From Clonostachys chloroleuca (Eukaryota; Ascomycota; Sordariomycetes; Hypocreales; Bionectriaceae), in the NCBI GenBank assembly GCA_037952775.1, contig JBANAY010000003.1:1984001-2048000 (forward strand): DNA of 64,000 nt. Reading direction: 5' to 3'. The translations under genes were made by a program, and so were the position numbers. The notes below the pieces were generated by a model. That model worked only from the letters and a program-made list of their open reading frames with translations. It was not told where the DNA came from and ran no database searches. This document shows positions 35,792-47,907 of this stretch, piece by piece; positions within the stretch are counted from its first letter, which is position 1; every line of letters begins with the position of its first letter.

Positions 35792-37656
35792 CTATGACTG
35801 TATTGAAGCCTGAACAATTTTAGAAACTAATTCTGTAGCAGCAACTATCTCTTCATCCTGAAAGTGCTTTCCCACAATTTGCAACGCAATTGGAGCCCCA
35901 GCAAATCTTTCAGGGATATCTAGGAAGCGATGTCAGCTTAGACCATTCAACGTGAAGAAGTTTAGTTGACTCAACTTACACTTATCATACTCTCTCTTAT
36001 CTGCCTTCGACCGAGGCTTGTACTGTTCATCAACAATATCTAGTTTAGGATCAACTTTTAGTCCCGTCGGGAACGTGACACAAGGCTGATCGAGAATATT
36101 CCAAATCGAGGTGTAGTGAAAGTATTGCCCACTGCCTAGAGTTGCGGCAGCACCGATATAAGCAGGACACAGGATAAAATCAACGCCGCGATCCTTCATA
36201 ATCTGATGGTATCTTTGAGTTGTTAGCACCAGACTCCAGCGCCGCACATAAGCAAACATCTCACTTACGCATCTCGATAAGCGTCTCGCCGCACGTTGAG
36301 TTCCCAGTTTTCGGCTACAGATATTGGTTCCGGTCTCGCGACGCTGAACGCCCACTCCGTTAGGAATGCTATTGGCTCTCCGCCCTGGGCTAGAAGATCT
36401 CTCTGAGTCTTTGCTGCGTCAGGAAAGTAGAGTGCGGAAATGATCTCCCACCCCTCTTGGTGATCGAATGGAGCAAAATCAACAACTTTGATCCCGGATC
36501 GCCTCAATTTGGCCACGGCATATTCCAGGGCGCGGAGAACTGGTGGGTGTGGGTGAATGAGTCTGACGAAGAATCATTAGTAACAAACTAGTCAGCCTTC
36601 GAATATTAAAGCCTTGTGGACTTACTCGTCATCCCATATCACGCCAATGGTCATCTGGTGGGGTTGCAAGGCCTCAATCTTCTTCCATGGCAGTGGGACC
36701 AGTGACGTCTCCTCGCCCCATGGCTCCTTATCAAGAAGTGCTTGCTGGAAGAGGTTGATGTCCCGCACACTGTTTGCCAACGGTGAAATGACACAGCGGA
36801 TGCTTTCCTGTCCAGTGCCAGCCAAGAGTACGCCTTTATATGGGTTGCGCAGCGCTGTGGTGCGAAGACCGTAAGCACCGCAAAATGCGGCCGGGACTCT
36901 CACCGATCCGCCTATATCAGTGCCGATGCCTAGAGCGGCGCAACGGAGTCCGATCGATGCACCTTCACCACCGCTAGAGCCGCCGGGGGTAAGATTGCGG
37001 TTGTGAGGATTCACTGTCGTGCCATAGATACAGTTACTGCAGTCGATATGCTATCTGTCGTTAGTCCATATGTTCGCTTCGTTCCCAGAAAGGGTGGACA
37101 TTACCATCATGCTCTGTGGCTCGTTCGTCCGAACATGGAACACAGCGCCTGCTTGTCTCAAAAGCCGAAGTATCAAAGCGTCTTCTTTGGCAACATTATC
37201 GATCCAGGCAGTGTAGCCAGAGTGACAGATGCGGCCTTTGAAGCCAACATGCTCCTTCACAGAGATGGGGATGCCGTGCAAAGGCCCGAAAAGTTTCCCC
37301 GTAGCCTTGAAGCACGCATCTAGTTCTCTGGCAGCAGCCAAAGCTTCGGGTACCATGAACTCTGTTGCGAAGTTCACAAGTTGATGACCAACGTGTGCAC
37401 GCTTGAGAAACGCAGTAACAGTCTCAACGGCTGTCAAGGAACCAGCCCCCATCTGCGCGACCAAGTGAGTTGCATCTGACTTGGTGATTTCCAGCTCGCG
37501 TGGAGTTAGTAGCTTGCATGTATCAATGAAGGTTGAGACATTGAGCTGGTCTGCAGTTGGAAGGTCCTGAGGAGATAATAGCCACTCTGGATTCAACGAG
37601 TCCGCTAGGACTCGTCGGCACCTATCAGCCCTGAGTTCCCAAGGAGCAGTGCTCAT
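35792..37656 (-). CDS. Amidase-signature hydrolase (acetamidase / fatty-acid amide hydrolase-like)
   Basis: Five exons (37656-37105, 37050-36626, 36562-36269, 36212-35980, 35919-35792) encode 543 residues. The catalytic Ser-cisSer-Lys triad of the amidase signature family is complete: Lys134 in SVKEHVG, cis-Ser209 in PGGSSGGEGA, and nucleophile Ser233 in GTDIGGSVRVPA. The spacing (75 and 24 residues) equals that of mammalian fatty-acid amide hydrolase. Fungal relatives such as A. nidulans AmdS split simple amides to acids and ammonia. There is no signal peptide, so a cytosolic location is likely. It is divergent from an MFS transporter across a CCAAT-rich promoter, and a Zn(II)2Cys6 regulator follows, which suggests uptake, hydrolysis and control in one module. 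Introns are 54-63 bp. Confidence 0.9.
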
Positions 37657-38460
37657 GATTGGAGATATTAATGCTTGAGAGGATGGAATGAATGGGTATA
37701 GTTTTGGTCGTGCAAAACCAGGCTAACGATCAGCTAGAGACTCCAGGGTTGTAAGTGATAATGCTTGGGTCGAAACAAGGAACGCAACGTGCCCTTTATA
37801 ATTTTCACAAGAGAGACTAACGCAGTAGTCTTTACGGCCCTTTTTGCGCAAATCACCTCCAACTTGCCTTGCGTATTGCTTGATGAGTCCTCTTGCTCAC
37901 GGTCACTACTCGCAGTTTCCCCAGTTCCGCCTTATCCTCAAGCAGCTAGTATCCTCCAGATAAGATTCCTGAATTGGGCAATCGTGCCTATCTTCTCGCA
38001 ATCCCCATTGATTGGCCAGACTTCTCGCAATCCCCATTGATTGGCTAGACTTCTCGCAATTCACCAGGATTGGCCAATGATTTGTTATCCTGGGATTGGT
38101 TGATTCACTAGAGTCACTGTCGGCCGACATCCCTCTACCTCTCCTGGTCATATGGCATTTCGGTCTAGACTAATCCTCGCAATTCAATGTCAGTGGTCAG
38201 ATTTGCCCCGCCTCAAGGGTATACACCAATGATTCTATTGATTCGCTATGAACTAGTTCCGTCGGAGCGTTATCAAAATTCATTTCGATGCAATCAACGG
38301 TAAACATTGTAGACTTAATCGATAGAATACTTATACCTGAGCAGCATCGCTTGCTTCATCCCCAACATCTCTGACAGGAGCTGTGACTCACAGTTGGTTC
38401 CCGTTAACCCACCTTCTTTTACACAAATCTCCTTTGCAAATACCATTTCGAGCACTTCAA
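37657..38460. promoter_or_regulatory. Divergent promoter of amidase and MFS transporter
   Basis: These 804 bases separate the amidase start (-) and the MFS start (+). The centre holds a 29 bp tandem repeat with several CCAAT boxes. CCAAT-binding complex sites are known activators in the amdS promoter of A. nidulans, so co-regulation is plausible. No gene is seen inside. Confidence 0.6.
37992..38099. repeat. 29 bp tandem repeat with clustered CCAAT boxes
   Basis: The element CTTCTCGCAAT starts at 37992, 38021 and 38050, a period of exactly 29 bases. The first two copies are nearly identical, the third diverges after the first 11 bases. ATTGG (CCAAT complement) occurs at 38011, 38040, 38069 and 38095, and CCAAT at 38074. 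Confidence 0.9.
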
Positions 38461-40467
38461 ATGACACCTTCAACCCCTTCCCCGGACTTCGTCCCCGGGA
38501 CTGTCCACCTGGTAGATCTAGAGGGGACAATGTCCTCCCGTCACGCAATTGGCGGAAGTCGAGATATTGTTCTGATCCCGACTCCCTCGACGGACCCTGA
38601 CGACCCCTTGAACTGGAGCCGAAGAAGGAAGAACCAATTCCTCTTCTGTATTTGCGTGTAAGTGACCACGTCTGCCCCAACATCTGTTGTCTTCGTCCGC
38701 TCACTTATCTTCCGTAGCTATTGTCTCGCGGTCGGTATCGCATCAGCAGCCATTTACTCTGTCCTTGTGCCCATTTCGGCGGCGACGGGACTGACACTTG
38801 ACGACTTGAACTCCGGCACGGGCTACATGTTCTTGAGTTTGGGCTGGGGGTGTTTGATCTGGCAACCCATCGCTCAGAAGTTTGGGAAGCGTCCCGTTTA
38901 CCTGCTCTCTCTCCTGGGCACGATGGTAGGTCTGCGCCCTGATGAATTTCCCCAGAACACTCATCTGACCACTGAGAGATAGGCAATCATGATATGGGCC
39001 CCCCACGCAACTACCAATGGTCAGTGGATTGCCAACAAGGTGGTTCAAGGCCTGTTTGGCGCACCCATTGAGTCACTCTGTGAGATATCTGTTGCGGATG
39101 TTGTAAGTAACTGCGACTAGACCTGCAGCTTGATGATTGACTGATCTTGCAGTACTTTACCCACGAGAGAGGCACATATGTAGGCTTCTATGCTCTATTC
39201 CTGGTTGGTAGCAACTTTTTAGCTCCAATAATGTCTGGATTCATCAACGATGGTCAAGGATGGGCATGGGTTTTGGTACGTTTGGACCCACAGAACACTT
39301 GCAAACACGGGACTAAGACTAACCAACTGCAAAGCACTGGTGTGCGATATTCAGTGGTGGCGCGTTCCTCATCCTGCTATTCTTCATGGAGGAAACAAAC
39401 TACTACCGCGCGGCTCTCCCAGCACTCGCAGCGGATGAAGAAGTTACACCGGCGTCGCTAGACCTCGGACAGCCCCATCAGAGCCCATCCGACTTGGAGA
39501 AAGCCACCCGAGAGCCCAGCGTCGCAAATACGGACACGGCCGATGGCCAGTTCCAACCCGGGTCAAACCTGTCATTCCTCCAGAAAATGAAGATTTTTCG
39601 TCGACGAGATCTTGAAAGAAAAGTGCCATGGTCAGGCATGCTTATGCGGCCTTTCATCTTTTTCTCGTTTCCCGTCGTCGTGTTCTGTGGCTTTATGTAC
39701 GGAGCAATCGTTTGCTACTTCAATGTCCTAAACGGCACGGCGTCTCTCATATTGTCGTCTCCCCCTTACAACTTCTCTGCCAGCATCGTCGGGCTGTCTT
39801 ACGTATCTTGTCTCATTGGAGTGTTCATCGGGTAGGCAGTTCGAGGCTTCGACGATAGGAAAACTTACTAACTGATCAATACAGGGCCTACTTTTCGGGT
39901 CCCCTGGGAGACAAGTTTATTCTGTGGAAAGCCCGACGCAATAATGGTATCATGGAGCCCGAGTACCGCCTCTGGCTCTACGCTGCATTGCTGATCACCA
40001 TTACTGGGTCAATGCTCCTTTGGGGGGTTGGTGCTGCCCAGCAAGTCCATTGGTTTGGCTTGGTGTTCGCCATGGGGGTTTTGGCCGGGTCGGTGGCCGC
40101 TGGGTGCCAGCTACCTATCAGTTACTGCATCGACTGCTACAAGGATCTCGGCGCGGATGCTATTGTCACCGTGATTCTCATCAGAAACACGATGAGTTTC
40201 GCCGTCAGTTACGGGTGAGCTCTCCTGCCTCGTGTGCCGCTTAGTTTGGCTGGACAACCTTCCGCTGACCAATGCGTCCTTAGAATAACTCCATGGGTGA
40301 TGAACCTGGGCTATCGAAATGCTTTCCTTGTTGCTGCTTTCACTGCCCTCGCACAAACTGCTATGTTTCTTGTGTTCATCAAGTGGGGTCGTCAAATCCG
40401 TAAGGCAGGTGTCTCCAAGTATCTGAAGTATGTTCAGCAGGTGAAAGACGACGGGCTGTTACATTGA
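38461..40467 (+). CDS. MFS transporter (DHA1 drug/polyamine type)
   Basis: Seven exons (38461-38657, 38718-38925, 38983-39102, 39153-39275, 39335-39831, 39885-40214, 40284-40467) encode 552 residues with all junctions in phase. The N-terminus has the D-P-D-D-P-x-N-W motif that precedes the first membrane segment in fungal DHA1 exporters. Twelve membrane segments are visible, with FGKRPVY as the motif A loop after segment 2. A large hydrophilic central loop (about residues 225-300) precedes segment 7. Family members export drugs, toxins or polyamines, or import small nutrients; the substrate is not predictable. Position next to an amidase and a regulator suggests a shared pathway. An upstream in-frame ATG at 38383 exists, but 38461 gives the normal family N-terminus. 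Introns are 50-69 bp. Confidence 0.88.
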
Positions 40468-40921
40468 TATGGGATTGCTATAGTGATTCGGTCGGGGTAG
40501 CCTGTATGCTAGGTACATGCATGTGGGCTGCAAAGGGGGACACCTCTGTACTATATTATCCGCTTCTTTTTCTGCTTTTATCTAATATTCTTTTGAAACT
40601 TTCAGTTGAATTTCTTGAGAAGTATTTATTGTGTTGAGATGTCGGGTCTGACATTTTCTATTGCTGTAGTTTACTATGTGTTGGAACAAACAGAGGATGA
40701 GGAAATACAGGTGCATGTTCGAACTTTCTGCGGTTACCTATCGTTGACTAGCGCACTAAGCTAGAGAGAGCTAGTGCTTCCCCGCATTAGAATCATCCCC
40801 TTATCTCCCCATAGCCGAGACGTGTATAAGACGTGGTCCTCTCAACCTTGCTTATCATTCTTGCATTTTTGTTCCTTCAGAATTCCACTTGAAGGGCAAG
40901 ACGTACCGCTAAAAAACCGCA
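40468..40921. other. Intergenic, MFS to Zn(II)2Cys6 regulator
   Basis: About 450 bases hold the MFS 3' flank and the promoter of the regulator. An open frame starting at 40774 runs into the regulator gene in another frame and is not coding before the intron. Confidence 0.5.
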
Positions 40922-42527
40922 ATGGGCAACGCGAGATTGAGGACCAAGACTGGATGCTTCACCTGTGTGTTTCTATATTCCTATCGTCTCTGATTCGTGA
41001 AGCCCTAATCATCATCACAGGCCGGCAACGGAAGGTAAAATGCGGCGAGGAGAAACCATCCTGTCGCAATTGCTCTTCTCATAGTCGTCACTGCGTATGG
41101 CCAAATTCTAGGGATCTCTGTGACCGACGAAATGAACTTCGTGGGGGGCGGCGCCCTTCAGCATCGAGCAAAGACGACACTCCATCTGTGAAACCCCACG
41201 AGCCTAGCGAAGAGGTGGTAATTCAACACACGCACGCATCTCTCATACCAAGCTTAGGCACTGGGAGCTCTGCGATCTGCTCGGAGGCCGAGTTTGAGCT
41301 CTTCCAACATTTTCTCAACGACTTCTCCCCACTTGTCGTGCTTCCCACCTGGAATAAATCATCATTCCAAGAGTATCGGTATCAGGTTGCTTGCATGATG
41401 ATGCATTTTCGGAGTGTGAAGTTTGCAGTCCTATCGAGCTGTGCCATGAACAAATACATGCGGTCTCGAAACTACCAATATCAGACGGTTGCGCTCATGT
41501 ACTATTCCCGGGCTGTGGAAGAAGTGAAACAAGAGGTTGTCAGATTGCAATTAGATCAGACTCTGCCTGAGATCTCGCTGATCACTGCAGTCATTTATCT
41601 CTATATCTATGATGTATGTTCCCCCTCCCTTCCCTGGGTCCGTTTCGTCACTCGATTCACAGCGAGCTGATGAACCAACAGCTGTGGGGTGAAGACGCCC
41701 TCGTCGACCCTCGAAAACATGTCGCTGGTGCTATGAAACTACTCAATCTACGGAGCGGCGGTGGATCTTCTCAGTTATCCATGTCGCGGGCTTTGGACAG
41801 AGTTACTGCAGAAAGCGTTGTCTACCAAGCCTTCCTATTGTCGATGCGGAGACCATTTACGCCGTATTTCCCCGTCGACGTCCAATTCATGGACAGGGCA
41901 GAGTCTATTCTTAACTCAGAAAGATTGATGGCAGCAATACACGTGGACTCGAGTCCTGTACTTGGCATACCCTTGTCACTGTACCGCTTTATCCTCGACA
42001 TTATCCACTTCCGCAACTCGACAGAGCAGCCGAGTGTTGCCTTACTCGCTCGGTTACGAACCGAAATGGAGTATTGGGAGACCTTTGTGCTAACTGGAAG
42101 CACCACAAGCCATTCACTATCAACGGACGGAGGCTTCTCTACGGACATGATTATTTTATATGTTCTCGCAACTTCACTACTTCTTGATTGGATTACTGAA
42201 TCCTCTACTTCAGGGTTATCTACTAACGCTCTCCAGCCCCCTGATGTAATCGATCTTATGAGAGGTAATGTAGGACTGATCCCTTGGCAACTGAGCCATG
42301 GCTTAAAGATCTTGCGTCGGCCTAATACCTCCACCGCCTGGAGCCACGGTTTTCTAGGACCTTGGCCAATTCTGATCTTCGGATATGCTGTTACTGCAGA
42401 GGAGGATATCGCCTTACTACGGACTCTACTGCGCGAGATAGTGTATCGTCTTGGCTATGGAGAAGTGCAGAGAATGCTTGATGAATTAGAGGAGATATGG
42501 GGTGCAAGAAAATGCGATTTAATATAG
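40922..42527 (+). CDS. Zn(II)2Cys6 transcription factor
   Basis: Three exons (40922-40964, 41021-41613, 41682-42527) encode 493 residues. Splicing of the 43-base first exon reconstructs a perfect binuclear cluster, C-x2-C-x6-C-x6-C-x2-C-x6-C, at residues 12-38, with basic RQRKVK between the second and third Cys. The 56 bp first intron splits the codon of the second Cys. The middle and C-terminal part is the helical fungal-specific regulatory region (Fungal_trans_2 type, beginning with a segment like AEFELFQHFLNDFSP). It should bind DNA in the nucleus. Its position downstream of the MFS gene and the amidase makes it the likely pathway regulator. Splice phase fixes the start at 40922. Confidence 0.85.
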
Positions 42528-45050
42528 CCTGGTCTTTTACAATATATAGCGCTACTTATAGCTCCAGTATAAAACCTCTATACAACGCGAGGAGGTAAAG
42601 AGACAAACTTTAGTGTGGGACAACTAGACCGCGAGACACTCTGAAAAAGATTCGCTACAGCGTTCAGGAGAACGCGACATCAGGTGGCCTTTGGGGGGGG
42701 GGGGGGGGGGCAATATCATATTGCAACTGATGCATCCGAGAATGGGACAGGTGCTGTCTTGATGCAACTAGACGACCTACCTGGGGGGAACGAACATTAA
42801 AGGAAACTATCGGGCGACAGTAAACGCGCTCTAAAATCAAGCATCACGATCCTCTGCCGCTACTGCTACTAAGATCCGTCTACCAATTACAGGAAGTGAG
42901 AAAGCCAAGATTGTGAGAGCAATGGTAAAGCATTCTTCTACCCTCAGCAATTGATTTTAGAAGATTTTCATGTCATTTATAGTTTTTATACTAACGACGG
43001 CCTCATGCTTGTTCGCTCTCTCAGGTGGTTTCTATATTTCCCCCTTCAAACACGTGCCGTATTCGATCATTAGCATATGAACAGAGCTGTATTCTTCCCA
43101 GATTTTGCTCGTTGTCCTGTTTGACCTCTATTTTTTTCTTTCTTGTGTAAGTCTCTTTGTAATTGATGCCTCTTATCGATTCCGAAATGACGGCAATAGC
43201 TTGAGCAAAATCAACTAATAAACATTCAGTGCAGTACAGTCCCAATGCCCTGCCGCAGCAGATTTGCTTTCGACTTGTCCAACTATAACCATATGGAGCT
43301 GTCTTGAGAAATCCATGTCGGGTGTCGCGCTGTTATCTCCTCGGGAGGCCAGCCTTAAAAGCGCTATGTAATTTGGGGATCAGGCACTTTCTAGTACTTG
43401 TTTAGAGATTGGATCTCATTAATGTGACTACGGGAATTTTATTTGAGGCTGAGCGTGTTATCAATGTCAACTAGCTCAAAGTGAGGTTCGGGTAAGACAC
43501 AGTCCGCAAGCAACCGTCACTTCATGGATTCTCGTATGCTGACAGGATATTATACCTTTAGTTGTGTCGATTGTAAATAAATAGGGTACTATTGATCTAT
43601 ATTTAAAGGGTTCATCATCGTTTTCAACGGGCTCGGGCAGATGAGCAAGGAAACATTGTTAGTGACAAGGACATAAGCTCAATGGCTGCTATTTCCAGAG
43701 ATAGTTATTATGTTTTAAGAAAAGATACTAATAAGGGAGATGCAGCTAATCGTATCAAATAAAACGAGGTTTGTTTATTAGTGAAAGCGAACGCGAAGAA
43801 GAGCGATGCTTTGAAGTAGATTTTGGTATGTCAGATCTAGGACTCTAGGGTCCGTTCAAGTTCAAGGGGAAACATCGCAGAATGAGATGTCAATATTTCC
43901 GGTCTCAAATATCGGAGTTTACTCCTGCCGGTGGTTGACTGACTGATACTTATTCATGATTACTGTCATCCCTCGGCCTATTCCAAAAACGATCTCTTGG
44001 CTGGCAGTCCAAAAGGCCCCAGCCCATGCAAAGTCCCATGAAGACCTGTAGCGGGGAGAGAATATTGTTCGACTAGCCTCCGTACGGTCCGAGCTGCCTT
44101 GCCAATTCAATTGCCTCTTGTGGAGCTTTTCTGCTCACCCATCTTCATTCTCGTATCCGAAAGACGCCCACCTTCCCGGTGCTGCCTACAACAACGTGCA
44201 CTTCACAGTTGTGGCGGGCATCCTTCCATTGTCACCCCCTGAAATTGAGCCCAAAGTCCTTAGAGCTTCTGTCATCTAGTTAATTTTAATCGATTTGGAC
44301 CGAAAAGTTTTCTCATTGGAGTAAATCATGAAAGCTAGGCGCTCTAGTCTTGCCCTTCACTTGCCGGTGGCGAATCATGATCCAAAAATATAGCCTTCTC
44401 TAGGTACCCTGAGATCCCAGCTGGTCTACCATGCCCAAATATCCTTCAGTCGTATTCGGCGATATGTTAAATCAATGAGAACGGTCCTTTTATACAGCCG
44501 ATTTTTGACTTCCCACTCGCCGCTTACGCACCCCCTTCCCAGGCACCATTGCTTTCCGAGAGGCCCATGTAAGATTATCAGATCACTTCGAGGAATCTTA
44601 TTGCGACGAATGTCCGTATCCGTGCCTACACTTACAACATGGGGGAAGTAAGTGGATTCATCCGAACAACTGCAATTGGGGCTTTGGTATTCCTCACCGT
44701 TCACCCTCCAGCTTGCTGCAATCAGGGCCGAATGAAGGACATGAAATGCACAGTCTTACCTCATCTGCAATGGAATCTTTTTTGTTCTCGTCAACGTGAC
44801 ATTTTCATCGGCTGACATTGGCTGGGTGAAGGATTTGCCAAGGCTTGCCACAATGCCACCCTCATTGGTTCCTTTGCATGTTAAGACTGGCCTGGTAGTA
44901 ATATCGGGTCTTTCGACCTGCAGGAACACGGCAGAGTGCAAATGATGATAGACTTCGGACAATGCTGTTTTCGAAATGCCTTATACTGCAACTCAATGGA
45001 TTGTTACATAGCAATTGATACGAGGACCTGCTTTCCATCAAGTTGCATGA
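42528..45050. other. Gene-poor AT-rich intergenic region
   Basis: About 2.5 kb without any open frame above 92 codons. It includes an 18-base G run and long AT-rich stretches from 42950 to 44400. I found no transposase or other signature; old, mutated repeat DNA is possible. Confidence 0.5.
42693..42710. repeat. 18-base poly(G) tract
   Basis: An uninterrupted run of 18 G residues lies about 165 bases past the regulator stop codon. Such runs are slippage-prone and can form quadruplexes. Confidence 0.9.
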
Positions 45051-45054
45051 AAAA

Positions 45055-45063
45055 GTATAAATA
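45055..45063 (+). promoter_or_regulatory. TATA box of the secreted serine protease gene
   Basis: GTATAAATA lies about 88 bases upstream of the ATG at 45143, a spacing typical of strongly expressed secreted protein genes. Confidence 0.65.
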
Positions 45064-45142
45064 AGGGATAAATGCCTTCCTCAGTTTTGTTGGAATCCTC
45101 ATCCAAAGCAGCATAACACTCGCTACTCAAAGGTTCTTCATC

Positions 45143-46069
45143 ATGGTCAAGGCTCTCTTCTCCGCGGTTGCGTCCGCAGCCATTATCTCTGTCGTCTCGG
45201 CAACTCCTCTTCCTGACTCGGAGGTCCAGATTGACGACCTCCTGGGTTTCGATGCCTCCTATGTCAACACACTCGGTGTGGATGACAGCAAGATCCCAGA
45301 GGCAATCACTCTGACCATCGAAGATGTTGCCAACGAGACTTCTTCCCAGATTGAACCGTTCCTGGCACCCGGGGTTGATGTTGCCACTCTTGAAGAACGC
45401 TTCATTGAAGGCGCGGATGACCGCAAGCAGTACACGGGCACCGCCTACCCCTTCATCTCCGTCGGTAGAATCCAATGGAGCAATGGAGTCTACTGCTCCG
45501 GCGCCCTGGTCGGCCCCCGCCACGTCCTGACCGCCAAGCACTGCCTCATCTCTGGGGCATCAGCCACGTTCTCGGCTGGCTACGACAACGGCAGCCACAA
45601 GGGCCAGGCCCAGGTCACGACCACCGTCTCCGTCACCACCAACGGAGGCGAGTGCGGCGTCAAGAACGACTGGGGCGTCATGATCATCAACAAGCGCCTC
45701 GGAGACAGCAACGGCTACTTCGGCGTCAAGCACGTCGACAAGAACAAGATCGGCCAGGTCGGCTTCAACCACGTCGGCTACCCCGGCGACCGCAGCACCA
45801 ACGGGCAGAGGCCGTTCCGCCAGACCAACAACAAGGTCCTCGCCGAGCACGGCTACGGGTGCGACACCTACGGTCCCCTGTCCACCAACACCGATTGCGC
45901 CGGTGGCCAGTCTGGTGGTCCATTCTGGGAGACACTGAACGGCAACCAGTACTATATCTGGGGTGCTCTCTCTGTCGGTGTTACATCTGGAGGCAAGGCT
46001 TGGGCTAAATGGGGCTCGGGAAACACCATGGTCTCGACTGTTGGGCGCCTCAGGACTGAATTCCCCTAA
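45143..46069 (+). CDS. Secreted trypsin-fold serine protease (S1 / V8-like)
   Basis: This single-exon gene encodes 308 residues. MVKALFSAVASAAIISVVSA is a signal peptide. An acidic pro-region of about 65 residues follows. The mature chymotrypsin-fold domain begins near residue 90 and has the complete triad: His133 in LTAKHC, Asp176 in KNDWGV, and Ser257 in GGQSGGPF. Two Cys near the active-site His resemble the usual disulfide. The compact domain and pro-part resemble glutamyl endopeptidase or V8-like proteases more than classical fungal trypsins, so specificity is uncertain. The role is probably extracellular protein degradation. A TATA box lies just upstream. It is convergent with a Zn(II)2Cys6 regulator gene. 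Confidence 0.88.
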   Translation: MVKALFSAVASAAIISVVSATPLPDSEVQIDDLLGFDASYVNTLGVDDSKIPEAITLTIEDVANETSSQIEPFLAPGVDVATLEERFIEGADDRKQYTGTAYPFISVGRIQWSNGVYCSGALVGPRHVLTAKHCLISGASATFSAGYDNGSHKGQAQVTTTVSVTTNGGECGVKNDWGVMIINKRLGDSNGYFGVKHVDKNKIGQVGFNHVGYPGDRSTNGQRPFRQTNNKVLAEHGYGCDTYGPLSTNTDCAGGQSGGPFWETLNGNQYYIWGALSVGVTSGGKAWAKWGSGNTMVSTVGRLRTEFP

Positions 46070-46243
46070 GGGAGTTGCCAAGTCTTGATTGAGAATCTCT
46101 GAATCGAGTATCTCGTTCCCAATTTTGAATGTGAAGTTGTAAGATTTGGATAGATCTAAGTACCTAATCAAGAATCCTATTTATTTGGTGTATGAAAGTA
46201 TGATCTTCTTTGTATCGGTCTTTAGATCAGTGACATTTTAGCT

Positions 46244-47907
46244 TTAATAACTTACAGTCAGCTCCACTGGCATTCCATACGGTTCGGCGTCATTGCCAGA
46301 GCTCATCAAGAGGCGTAGATCGACCTGTCGGTCCGCAACTCGCTTTGAACCCAGAATATCCCGCACGCGCATCGTTTCTGGTATCACAGGCACGTTGGCC
46401 CAACTCAGAGTTGTGGGCATATCAAACTGAGGCTTGGACCAGGCGACCCATGGAACATCGGGTAAGAACGAAGTACCCGAATCAGGTGGCGCAAAGGCTT
46501 CCGCGTGGATTGGGCCCAAGGATTCTTCCTCCAAGGCTGCAACAGCCTTCATCACTGCCGTTGCCCCATCGCTCGGCCATACGCCTTCTACCCTGTTCGC
46601 CTCGCCGAGAAGCTTTAGAGCGGCTCGTCGCAAAGAGGGGTGCCTGCAACGTTGACATACTATCCATAATGGGACGATCACTCCGGGTTCCAAACTCAAC
46701 CCTATCACGTTCGTAGTGGCCAACTTTCGTCGAAGGCATATCACCAGCCTCACGGCATACTCGAAGTAGCCCAGAAGTGAATCAAACCGAGTCTCGGGAC
46801 CAAACGAAGTGCCCCGGAGCACTGTTCGGAAGGTAACATGATAGAGGCGAAGCGACAACCTCGTTGTCAGTTCACTATCACCATTGCGAGTTCTTTCAAA
46901 ATCTCCCATCTTAGCCTCCCATAGAGCGAAGCGGCGGAGAAAAGCATCGAGATTCGTCATCCAAGGGCCATACAAGGCGTTCGCCGAAAGAGTCCCATCA
47001 TCTAAAAGAAACCATGCCCTCCCCAGGGCGAACAGCTCCGAGGCAAGCTCCTCATAAGAGTTTCCCTCGATCGGAGGAGATGCCAGAAACCGGCTGGCAG
47101 AAAAGACGGATGACGATTCTTCGTACGGATAAGGCGACTGTGAGTCATTGAAAGTCATCGCATGCAGATCCGATCTCATCAATGAACCGAGGAGGCCCTT
47201 GAAGCTTAGCGTATGCGCCTCGTGCTCCGTGATGATCTTGAAGCATGCCATGATGTGCGTGTGCATCTCTGGCCACCTCTCGAGGAGGCTTGCGATGGCG
47301 ACGAGGGCTAGTGACAGAACCGCGACCTTGGTAGGGGAGTCCAGATCCTTTGCAAGAGCCATGGCCTGTCCATAATGCCCAAGCCCCTGGTTAAGGAGCG
47401 CCATCTCGTGGCTCCCGATGGATTGCATGACCACTTCCGACCTCTGATGAAGAGCACCCAACGCGGCGGTCGCGTGCCAGATGGCAGGCTCGCTGTGGGC
47501 CAGCTGCATGACTTTTTCCTGCCAGAAGCTCGAGGGGAACAGATGACAGGTGCCCGGAACAGTGGCGTGGCGGAAGAAGTCAAAGTAACTGCCTTCATCT
47601 GGTGAAACCGGCACCGGGCGCTGCTGCACGAAGGCTCTTGACAGAGGACCGACGATATCCAGATCGTGGGCCATCTGGGTGAGTTGGCGCCGCGATATGC
47701 CGCTGTCCTTCGGCGTGTAGCCGTCGCAGACGCGGCCGGTAGATAGGCATCTCTTGCATTGCGGCTCTGTCTCGTCACATTTCACTCGGCGAATCCTGCA
47801 GTGTGCGCGATTGTCAATGAACACCCAAGCCAGAGGGAGGGGCTTTTGAGGGAGATAAGTTGTCCCACCACAGACCTACAAGTAATACACCCTTTCTTAG
47901 ATCGCAT
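46244..47907 (-). CDS. Zn(II)2Cys6 transcription factor
   Basis: Two exons (47907-47876 and 47795-46244, intron 80 bp) encode 527 residues. The 32-base first exon supplies MRSKKGCITC, and splicing completes a perfect C-x2-C-x6-C-x6-C-x2-C-x6-C cluster at residues 7-34. Without this exon the first Cys would be missing. Residues 60-500 are the helical fungal-specific regulatory region, with the common layout of negative-acting and activation segments. The target genes are unknown. The convergent neighbour is the secreted protease and the upstream neighbour an F-box gene. A GTAAGT lies just before the stop, so a small extra 3' exon cannot be excluded. Confidence 0.83.

Noticed and set aside
37657..38460. 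CRISPR-like reading of the 29 bp repeats
   Set aside because: The repeats are contiguous without spacers and the genome is fungal; a tandem promoter repeat is the right description.
40774..40921. Upstream part of the unspliced frame covering the Zn(II)2Cys6 gene
   Set aside because: Its frame lacks the first two cysteines of the cluster; the short exon at 40922-40964 in another frame supplies them exactly.
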